DNA from: Bacteroidales bacterium
GTDB taxonomy: Bacteria > Bacteroidota > Bacteroidia > Bacteroidales > UBA10428
NCBI GenBank assembly: GCA_030626465.1
Contig: DAOUOU010000106.1
Span: forward strand, 1-9,299
DNA length: 9,299 nucleotides
Reading direction: 5' to 3'
In this document: in pieces, positions 1 through 6,184 of the stretch
How positions within the stretch are numbered: the stretch's first letter is position 1
Layout: every line of letters starts with the position of its first letter
Notes under the pieces: model-generated
What the model saw: the letters and a program-made list of their open reading frames with translations, nothing else
Told to the model about the DNA's origin: nothing
Databases searched by the model: none
Translations under genes and position numbers: made by a program

Positions 1-119
1 CCATCGATTATTACAATCGTTTAAATACCGCTTACGATCCCTTATTTGGAAAAACTATGTTAAGCCAGGATATGCCCTTACAATATAATAGCTATTATAT
101 CGAGGATGTATTCTCGTAG
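1..119 (+). pseudogene. Inverted C-terminal segment of a SusC-type transporter (fragment, open at the left edge)
   Basis: The plus strand is open from the window edge (first full codon at 3) to a TAG at 117-119. Its first 35 codons, 3-107, read IDYYNRLNTAYDPLFGK, then a stretch ending QYNSYYIED. From family knowledge this is what follows the 'QRMYYEN' segment near the end of the SusC beta-barrel, before the last strands. The minus-strand transporter that ends at 95 stops exactly after QRMYYENTS, so the fragment supplies its missing continuation but lies in the opposite orientation. The last residues (VFS) are read from the back of the minus-strand gene and are not native. The codons agree with the frame that would restore the gene. 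I am confident that this is SusC coding sequence. Whether it is an inversion of this gene, part of a second susC to the left, or a chimeric artefact cannot be seen here. Confidence 0.82.
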
Positions 120-2764
120 TACATTCTCTGGCGATTAAGTATCTGGAACTTAAATGCGCCTCTTATAGAAAAGGTAAAATCAAAGTTTTTATAGGTGAAG
201 GTATTATTCCAGCCAACAAAATATTTTGGTATACCATTTCCTACAATATGCCTGTTGTCATCAACCAGGGCAAATGTATCATAGGCTACCCTTGTATTCA
301 GACTGTCTAGATAAATCCATTCACCATCGTCTGTAACATCGACAACTTTGTATGCCCAAAAGTTACCAATTTCACCTCCGATATCCATTCTGTGTGTGTA
401 ACCCCATATAGGCTCTCCTGCATTTCCGGTTCCCAGCCAATCTTGAGTAAACTCATACTCTTCATTACCTAAAGAGACTAATTTGTTAATGTTGGTTGAA
501 AAATTTATACTTGAGGTCCATTTAAAGTTTGTTCTATTAACCGGAATAAAATTCAACAATATTTCGATACCCTTATTTTCAAATACACCTGCATTTGCAA
601 ATGTTGTGGGCAACTGATTTGGTGGAACGGGTACATCAAAATCATAGAGTAGGCCATCTATTTTCCTTATATAATAATCGACAGTACCTCCAATCCGGTT
701 ATCCAATATAGAAAAATCCAGACCAATATTTGTTTCAGCTTTTTCCTCCCATCTCAGGTATGGACTAGCGTTTCTTCCTGGTTCGAGTGACCTGAGAAAT
801 TCTCCAGCCACCAGAACCGGAGCTCCATATTGAATGGTCGCTACTCCATGAAACAGGTGGTCGTTATCGGGTTGAGTACCTGTAATTCCATAACCTGCTC
901 TTAACTTCAGATCATTAATAAAAGTAATATTCTGCAAAAATGATTCGTTGGAAATTCTCCAACCTACCGATACTGCGGGGAAGGTACCCCAGGGATCCTC
1001 TGTTCCATATAGTTGACTGGCACCCTCGTGGCGGAGACTGGCCATTAACAGGTATTTGTTCGCAAAGCTATAGGTTGCTCTTCCGAAGAATCCGATCAGG
1101 TTGGTTTTTCTTCGTTGACTGCCTACTCCGGCGTTTGCATTTGCCTCATCAATTCCTTTCCCTAAATCCATATTACTATAACCGAATAGATCTGTTGGAA
1201 AGTCTACATTTCTCATCCAGTAATCCCACCAGTCGTTATCCTGGTAACTGTATCCTCCCAGCACTGTGAAATGATGTTGATTTATAGTTTTAGCATAATC
1301 TACAGTCAATTCTACCAGCCTGTCGATCGATTCCCGCGAACCATTCGAAGCATATCCGTTTAATCCGCGTGCAACATTTGAGAAATGTTGTTTGGTTTCA
1401 TAATATCCTCGTGACTGGTTATACTTGCTATACGATAGCAATGCTTTTAACCTCAAGCCTTCTATAGGATTAACAGTAACTGTTCCGTTTATGCGATTCC
1501 ATTGCGCTTTGTTGCCACCTTCGGTTTCGTACAAATGGGCAACCGGGTTTTCATAGTAAAAATAGCTGGTTTGTTCATGCCAGGTGCCATCATCGTTTTT
1601 AACGGGTGCGGTTGGATTCCTGATCAGTGTTTGCCTGTAAGTATATCCACTGAAACTTATACCATCTGCATTGGTATTATACTTATCTTGTCGGGATAAG
1701 AATCCAATATTTAATTTAATAAGATCATCGAACATGGAATGATTAATATCGGCACGTGCAGTAAATACACGCATGTCTGTTTCTTTATATATTCCCTGCA
1801 GATCCCTGTAATTTACACTCGCCAGGTAATTTGTTTTATTATCCCCTCCCTGGAAGGAAAAATTATGAACATGACTAATAGGAGTTCGTGTAACTTCATC
1901 GAACCAATCGGTTGAAGCACCCAAATCGAAAGTACTGTCTCTAACTCCTTCAGTGATTTGTTGCCGGTAATCCTCGGCCGTAAACATCTCCATCTTTTTG
2001 GCTACGGTCTGTGTAGTAACAAAAGCTGAATATTCAACTTTAGTTTTATAATGACCACTTGCACGTTTGGTGGTTATAATAATCACACCATTTGTTCCGC
2101 GTGTACCATATATAGCAGCGGCCGATCCATCTTTTAATACATCTATTGATTCAATATCTTCAGGGGCAACCGAGTTAAAATCGCCAGGAACACCATCGAT
2201 AATTACCAATGGATCAGTACCAGTTCCAAAGAGTGAGTTTGTCCCTCTTAATCTTACCTGGGTATTTGCCGTAGGATCTCCACTAACTGAATAAACAGTT
2301 AATCCGGCAACTTTTCCCTGTATCAATTGTCCGATATCCTGTACTCCCCCCTGAATAAAATCGTCAGATTTTACCGAAGCGATTGAACTGGTAACATCAC
2401 CCTTTCGCTGTGTTCCATATCCAATAACAACCAACTCATCGAGAGACATAATGTCGTCGATAAGACTCAAATTAATTTCAGTTTGATTACCTACAGGTAT
2501 TTCTTCTGTTACATAGCCAACAAAAGAAAATACAAGTATGGCATTCTCGTCGGGCACAGTGATGGAATAATTTCCATCCAGATCTGTAATGGAACCTTCC
2601 GTTGTTCCCTTAATTACAATATTCACCCCCGGTAAAGGTTCTTCTGTTGATGCAGCAGTAACCTTCCCTGTAATGGTAATGTTTTGTGCATTGGCAATTC
2701 CTGTTGTGAAAAACAGGAGAATTATGCCAATCAGATTTAGTCGAAATAACCATCTTCTTTTCAT
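95..2764 (-). CDS. SusC/RagA-type TonB-linked outer-membrane transporter, C-terminally truncated
   Basis: An outer-membrane beta-barrel that, in this family, imports glycans, peptides or other large nutrients together with a SusD-like lipoprotein, powered by TonB-ExbBD. Visible parts: a signal peptide at residues 1-26 (cationic start, hydrophobic core, ANA|Q); a carboxypeptidase-regulatory-like domain at about 29-103 (ITGKV..., PLPGVNIVIKGT, DLDGNYSI, FVGY); the SusC TonB-box-like motif DELVVIGYGTQ at 109-119; a plug domain to about 235 (LRGTNSL, PLVIIDGVPG, SIDVLKDGSAAAIYG); then the barrel. The start is ATG at 2764, directly before the signal peptide. SusC proteins are usually about 1000 residues or longer. 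This one stops at 889, right after QRMYYENTSSI, because the following sequence is inverted; the last residues, SI, are read across the junction. It probably gives no functional product in this orientation. A susD partner would be expected downstream, beyond the left edge. The substrate cannot be told. Confidence 0.93.
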   Translation of the reverse strand: MKRRWLFRLNLIGIILLFFTTGIANAQNITITGKVTAASTEEPLPGVNIVIKGTTEGSITDLDGNYSITVPDENAILVFSFVGYVTEEIPVGNQTEINLSLIDDIMSLDELVVIGYGTQRKGDVTSSIASVKSDDFIQGGVQDIGQLIQGKVAGLTVYSVSGDPTANTQVRLRGTNSLFGTGTDPLVIIDGVPGDFNSVAPEDIESIDVLKDGSAAAIYGTRGTNGVIIITTKRASGHYKTKVEYSAFVTTQTVAKKMEMFTAEDYRQQITEGVRDSTFDLGASTDWFDEVTRTPISHVHNFSFQGGDNKTNYLASVNYRDLQGIYKETDMRVFTARADINHSMFDDLIKLNIGFLSRQDKYNTNADGISFSGYTYRQTLIRNPTAPVKNDDGTWHEQTSYFYYENPVAHLYETEGGNKAQWNRINGTVTVNPIEGLRLKALLSYSKYNQSRGYYETKQHFSNVARGLNGYASNGSRESIDRLVELTVDYAKTINQHHFTVLGGYSYQDNDWWDYWMRNVDFPTDLFGYSNMDLGKGIDEANANAGVGSQRRKTNLIGFFGRATYSFANKYLLMASLRHEGASQLYGTEDPWGTFPAVSVGWRISNESFLQNITFINDLKLRAGYGITGTQPDNDHLFHGVATIQYGAPVLVAGEFLRSLEPGRNASPYLRWEEKAETNIGLDFSILDNRIGGTVDYYIRKIDGLLYDFDVPVPPNQLPTTFANAGVFENKGIEILLNFIPVNRTNFKWTSSINFSTNINKLVSLGNEEYEFTQDWLGTGNAGEPIWGYTHRMDIGGEIGNFWAYKVVDVTDDGEWIYLDSLNTRVAYDTFALVDDNRHIVGNGIPKYFVGWNNTFTYKNFDFTFSIRGAFKFQILNRQRMYYENTSSI
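104..108. other. Inversion or chimera junction inside susC
   Basis: Bases 104-108 (ggatg; CATCC on the minus strand) are shared by both coding pieces. They form part of the last native codons of the minus-strand susC (ENTS) and part of the last native codons (ED) of the plus-strand fragment. The native gene would be expected to read CATCC at one end of the flipped piece and GGAT(G) at the other, so the join sits in a 4-5 bp inverted microhomology. The partner junction would lie at or left of base 1; bases 1-2 (cc) are compatible with it. Confidence 0.7.
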
Positions 2765-2818
2765 AGTTTTTGAATAGGATTAGTAAATAGTAAGTAATTA
2801 GTTAATTGGTTCGCAGAA

Positions 2819-2826
2819 TAAATTTA
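2819..2826 (-). promoter_or_regulatory. Candidate susC -7 box, near-consensus (TAAATTTA)
   Basis: The minus strand reads TAAATTTA, seven of eight positions of the Bacteroidota TANNTTTG box. It would start transcription about 48 bases before the susC ATG. No TTG -33 element is seen at the right distance. Instead the nearer copy of a 10-bp direct repeat (2844-2853) lies 17 bases upstream. A poor -33 with repeats in its place suggests an activator-dependent promoter. A rival -7 box lies at 2874-2881. Confidence 0.35.
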
Positions 2827-2843
2827 GAATGTTGCATATAATT

Positions 2844-2874
2844 AAAGGTGGACTTATGTATTCAAAAGGTGGAC
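2844..2874 (-). repeat. Two exact direct repeats GTCCACCTTT, 21 bp apart, upstream of susC
   Basis: On the minus strand GTCCACCTTT occurs at 2874-2865 and again at 2853-2844, identical over 10 bases with a 21-bp period, two turns of the helix. The spacer is AT-rich and not conserved between copies. Same-face direct repeats next to a promoter are typical of sites for AraC-type DNA-binding domains, including the hybrid two-component regulators that control many susC/susD loci. That link is inferred; no such regulator gene is in the window. Confidence 0.55.
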
Positions 2875-2881
2875 AAATTTA
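2874..2881 (-). promoter_or_regulatory. Candidate susC -7 box, exact consensus (TAAATTTG)
   Basis: The minus strand reads TAAATTTG, an exact match to the Bacteroidota TANNTTTG box, but no TTG is found 17-23 bases upstream. The leader to the susC start would be about 100 bases. If this is the true promoter, the direct repeats at 2844-2874 would sit on the start site and early leader, which would suit a repressor rather than an activator. Confidence 0.3.
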
Positions 2882-2958
2882 CTATTAACTAAAACCCTGG
2901 ATATCGGTTCTTCAGAAAAGAAAGAAAGGGGATAGCTGAATATATTTCCGGATTGATT

Positions 2959-3435
2959 TTAGTGAGGATAATTTATGTTTTTAAGAAGGAAATTTTTAAT
3001 ATAAGATACGGCAGAATTAAGATTTTTCCTTGCTCCTTCTGTAACCTTCTCCATAAATTCCCACTTATAACCTTTAATTTGTAGCTGATAAACCAAGGGT
3101 TTGCCGGCAAAAATCCGGTTACACAGTCCAACAACAAAAGAAGGTGTAACCGAATGCATACTAAAATCAACCTTTGCATCAGGCACAACCTTATCCATTT
3201 CATAAGAATTGACATCATTCATTGAAGCATCGGCAAAAACAACTATATCATACTGAGCAATTTTGTCAGCATCTTCAATATTAAGCTGATAGTTCTGATC
3301 AATATCAATATTGGGAAGGTTTTCCTCTTGTGCCCACTTGTTTATTTCTTCTGCCAGTAATACCCCTAACGCATCATCCTGACGCCCCGGATTACCATAC
3401 CCATAGACCAGAATACGCGGAGAACTATTATGCAT
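2959..3435 (-). CDS. hoxW: [NiFe]-hydrogenase maturation endopeptidase (HoxW/HybD family)
   Basis: Cytoplasmic protease that recognises nickel in the immature large subunit and removes its C-terminal peptide, letting the active site close. The family glycine-rich start GYGNPGRQDDALG is clear, with an acidic residue where HybD-type proteases bind nickel. The two other expected ligands are the Asp of VVFADAS and the His of SMHSVTP. I chose the ATG at 3435: it lies one base after the hoxH stop, gives 158 residues, and leaves only a short tail before the conserved ILVYGYGNPG. A TTG at 3459 would add 8 residues and overlap hoxH by 23 bases; this is less likely but possible. The substrate is almost certainly the neighbouring HoxH, which still carries a cleavable tail. 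No clear terminator follows within the 194 bases before susC. Confidence 0.9.
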   Translation of the reverse strand: MHNSSPRILVYGYGNPGRQDDALGVLLAEEINKWAQEENLPNIDIDQNYQLNIEDADKIAQYDIVVFADASMNDVNSYEMDKVVPDAKVDFSMHSVTPSFVVGLCNRIFAGKPLVYQLQIKGYKWEFMEKVTEGARKNLNSAVSYIKNFLLKNINYPH

Positions 3436-3436
3436 A

Positions 3437-4888
3437 TCAACGATTTCGTTTCTTGTCAATCATTTTTTCTTTTTTGAAAAGAGAAATTTCCAGAGGCATC
3501 TGACCAAGGGCATGTGTTGCACAGCTTAAGCAGGGATCGTAAGCCCTTATGGCTACTTCAACTGCATTCATCATAGCTTCAGAAATCTCTTCCTTTCCTG
3601 TCATCATCTTCACAGCAACCTGATTAACCGCTTCGTTCATCGGTTGATTATTATTGGTAGTAGAAACGATCAGGTTACACATTTCAATCTGATCGTGATC
3701 ATTCACTTTATAATGATGAAACAGAGTCCCACGAGGAGCTTCAATCACTCCCACACCTTCGGACTCTTTCTTCCCTTTCACTGTTAGCGGACCTTCTGTC
3801 AGATCCGGATCCTCAAGAAGTTGTTCCATCTTTTCGGCTGAGTGCAAAATTTCTATTAACCTTGCCCAATGCGTATGCATTGCTTTATGGCTTGGCTTGC
3901 CATTGTTATAGGATTTGAAATTCTCAAATTCTTTTTGGGCAAGAGGTGTATCAATAAAATCCGCATTGTTTAGTCTTGCCAGAGGACCAACGGTATACCA
4001 TCCAGCCTCTTTCCCCAGTTCCTTCAAATAAGGGAATTTCATGTAACTCCAGTTCTTTACTTCTTCGTCGATGTATTTGAGATAATCCTGGTAGTCTACA
4101 TCATGAAGAATAATGTTTCCATTTTGATCTTTCGCCCGGAGAACTCCATGGTAAAGATCAAGAGCACCGTCTTTTCTTATAAGGCTTAAATAACTTGAAG
4201 GGATTTCAATAAATTCATCAATGACGGCTTTGTTTTTTTCGTGGTAATCATGGAAAAATTCGAGTGCAGCAAGCGACCAGTCAACCATGGTCTTGATATT
4301 CAACGGTGCTTCTCCGTTTAGAAAGTGTTTTTTATCAAAAGAAGATAAGTGTTTATTTATCCCACCCGGAATGGCTCCTGTACCATGTATCTTTTTCCCT
4401 GCAGTAGCTGCTATTATTTCCTGGCCAAATTTACGCATCATTACTCCCTGCACGGCAAGGTCTTTATTTTCGAGAGCAAGCGCAATAACATTTCTTTTCA
4501 CCGGGTCGGCATCAATTCCAAAAAGAAGATCGGGCGATGCAAGATGAAAGAAATGCAAGGAATGCGATTGGAATATTTGACCATAATGCATCAGGCGTCT
4601 CATTTTTTCACCTGTGGGAGTAAGTCCATCACCTGTGCCGGCACCAACAATAACATCCAGAGCTTTTGCTGCCGCAAGATGGTGACTTACCGGACATATA
4701 CCGCAAAGACGTTGAACAAGCACCGGGGCCTCCCAGTAAGGCCTGCCCTGGACAAATCTTTCAAAACCTCTAAATTCAACAATATGTAATCTTGTCTGTG
4801 TGACATTTCCTTCGTTATCAAGATGGATCGTTACCTTTCCATGTCCTTCTACACGAGTAACAGGCTCAATAGTTATTTTCTGTCCCAT
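3437..4888 (-). CDS. hoxH: NAD-linked [NiFe]-hydrogenase large subunit HoxH
   Basis: Catalytic subunit holding the NiFe(CN)2CO centre, where H2 is split or made. The 483 residues are close to the usual HoxH size. Near the start is TRVEGHGK (11-18) with the conserved glutamate E14. The first nickel cysteine pair is in RLCGIC (C62, C65), the second in DPCLSC (C453, C456), followed by ATH. All four metal cysteines are thus present. After His459 there is a 24-residue basic tail, the expected substrate of the maturation protease encoded directly downstream. RGFERFVQGRPYWEAP before the first motif is typical of group 3 enzymes. The gene begins 9 bases after hoxY and touches hoxW. Together with HoxY it forms the hydrogenase module of a soluble HoxFUYH complex. 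A cofactor F420 or NADP-type group 3 enzyme is less likely given the HoxF/HoxU neighbours. Confidence 0.96.
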   Translation of the reverse strand: MGQKITIEPVTRVEGHGKVTIHLDNEGNVTQTRLHIVEFRGFERFVQGRPYWEAPVLVQRLCGICPVSHHLAAAKALDVIVGAGTGDGLTPTGEKMRRLMHYGQIFQSHSLHFFHLASPDLLFGIDADPVKRNVIALALENKDLAVQGVMMRKFGQEIIAATAGKKIHGTGAIPGGINKHLSSFDKKHFLNGEAPLNIKTMVDWSLAALEFFHDYHEKNKAVIDEFIEIPSSYLSLIRKDGALDLYHGVLRAKDQNGNIILHDVDYQDYLKYIDEEVKNWSYMKFPYLKELGKEAGWYTVGPLARLNNADFIDTPLAQKEFENFKSYNNGKPSHKAMHTHWARLIEILHSAEKMEQLLEDPDLTEGPLTVKGKKESEGVGVIEAPRGTLFHHYKVNDHDQIEMCNLIVSTTNNNQPMNEAVNQVAVKMMTGKEEISEAMMNAVEVAIRAYDPCLSCATHALGQMPLEISLFKKEKMIDKKRNR

Positions 4889-4897
4889 AATTCAGCT

Positions 4898-5446
4898 TTA
4901 ATCAAATTTAACAACATGGTAGGGCAGCTTCATTTCGTTGCCTGTGATCAGGGCAACAAGAGCTTCCCAAATAAGATCTGCCCTTGGTGGACAACCTGGT
5001 AAATGATAATCCATTTTCACTACCTCATGACATGGATAAACCTTATCCAGCATGATAGGTATTTCCGGATCATTCGGAATAATCTTTTCCGTATTATTCT
5101 TTACAGTTGGCCCATTGATATATGCTTCTTCCAGACATTCTTTAATAGGGATTCCATTTCGCATTGCCGGAAGACCACCCATAATAGCACATTCTCCAAC
5201 TGAAATAAGAATCTGGCAATGCTCTCTGAAGTCTTGCAATACATGAACATTCTCACTGTTACAGCATCCACCTTCTATTAAGCCAATATCGCATTTCTTA
5301 GTGAACTTTTTGATATCATTTATCGGAGATTTATTGAACTCAACAAGCTCAATAAGATCCAATATCCTCTCATCGATATCCAACAATGACATGTGGCATC
5401 CGAAACAACCTGCCAGTGAAGTAGTAGCAACAACTGGTTTACTCAT
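4898..5446 (-). CDS. hoxY: NAD-linked [NiFe]-hydrogenase small subunit HoxY
   Basis: Small subunit that carries electrons between HoxH and the diaphorase through one proximal [4Fe-4S] cluster. At 182 residues it is the short HoxY form, without the twin-arginine signal and the two extra clusters of membrane-bound uptake hydrogenases, so a cytoplasmic location is expected. Likely cluster ligands are C14 and C17 (LAGCFGCHMS), C86 (GECAIMGG) and C152 (LPGCPPRAD). The EGGCCNSENVHVL stretch at 58-70 is also characteristic, though the second of the adjacent cysteines has no role I can assign. The start is ATG at 5446, 21 bases after hoxU. Synthesis is probably coupled to hoxH, which starts 9 bases further on. 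Confidence 0.95.
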   Translation of the reverse strand: MSKPVVATTSLAGCFGCHMSLLDIDERILDLIELVEFNKSPINDIKKFTKKCDIGLIEGGCCNSENVHVLQDFREHCQILISVGECAIMGGLPAMRNGIPIKECLEEAYINGPTVKNNTEKIIPNDPEIPIMLDKVYPCHEVVKMDYHLPGCPPRADLIWEALVALITGNEMKLPYHVVKFD

Positions 5447-5467
5447 TATTCTATTCTTTTAACATTT

Positions 5468-6172
5468 TTATTCCTTCAATTTTTCAATATCACTTCCGAT
5501 TGGTTCATTGTCATATTTCCTCTCACCGATCGGAACTACAAAACCTCTTTCCCTGACCAGAAGAGCTCCAACAGGACAAACATCCATGGCCTGCTGTGCC
5601 ATCTCATCCGATAAGCTTTTACCAATTTTTGGGTCTATGCTTATCTCAACATGACGGCTTCTGCGTTTGTATGCAAAAACAGACCGCCCTTTTTCATCCT
5701 TTATAGCTCTGATACACCTTTTGCAAAGGATACACCTGTTCTGATCTTTCACCAGTTTTGGATTTGTGGCATCAATTTCCTGCTGTGGAAATGAATACGG
5801 AAAACGGGGTACCATCATATGAAACCTGTATGCCAGGGCCTGTAATTCGCAACTTCCGCTTTTCTCACAGGCGGGGCAAAAATGATTTCCTTCTATGAAA
5901 AGCAATTCTATTATTGCTTCTCGAAGCTCCTGTATCTCATCTGCATTGTTCTCAATTTCCATATTTTCAGAAACAGGAGTAGTACATGCCGTCATTAGCC
6001 TGCCATTCACTTTCACAGTACAAATCCTGCAACTTCCCCTCGGCTTTACTCCTTCATAATTACATAAGGTCGGAATATATATTCCATTTTCTTTGGCAGC
6101 ATCTGTAATATACTGTCCTTTTGTTGCCATACATTCTACACCGTCTATGGTAATTTTTACTATCTGATTCAT
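5468..6172 (-). CDS. hoxU: NAD-linked hydrogenase diaphorase subunit HoxU (NuoG-like iron-sulfur protein)
   Basis: Electron-transfer subunit linking the flavin of HoxF to the small hydrogenase subunit; it resembles the N-terminal part of complex I subunit NuoG and of Fe-only hydrogenases. The 234 residues hold three cluster motifs. A plant-type [2Fe-2S] site uses C37, C48, C51 and C63. A His/Cys [4Fe-4S] site in GNHFCPACEKSGSC uses H97, C99, C102 and C108. A further [4Fe-4S] site uses CxxCxxC at C147, C150 and C153 with C199 of CPVG. The His-to-first-Cys spacing is one residue, as I recall for HoxU proteins, rather than the three seen in NuoG. The start is ATG at 6172, 12 bases after the hoxF stop. 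All ligands are present, so it should be functional. Confidence 0.94.
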   Translation of the reverse strand: MNQIVKITIDGVECMATKGQYITDAAKENGIYIPTLCNYEGVKPRGSCRICTVKVNGRLMTACTTPVSENMEIENNADEIQELREAIIELLFIEGNHFCPACEKSGSCELQALAYRFHMMVPRFPYSFPQQEIDATNPKLVKDQNRCILCKRCIRAIKDEKGRSVFAYKRRSRHVEISIDPKIGKSLSDEMAQQAMDVCPVGALLVRERGFVVPIGERKYDNEPIGSDIEKLKE

Positions 6173-6184
6173 GATCTGTAACTA

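Noticed and set aside
940..1269. 109-codon open frame on the plus strand within susC
   Set aside because: It is the antisense of well-conserved barrel sequence, with no domain, no promoter and low-complexity composition.
3436..3459. TTG start for hoxW giving 8 extra residues
   Set aside because: The ATG at 3435 fits the family N-terminus and the tight spacing after hoxH; the extension reads through hoxH codons and shows no conserved motif.
4349..4789. 146-codon open frame on the plus strand inside hoxH
   Set aside because: Antisense of highly conserved hydrogenase sequence including the RLCGIC motif; its composition is that of a shadow frame.
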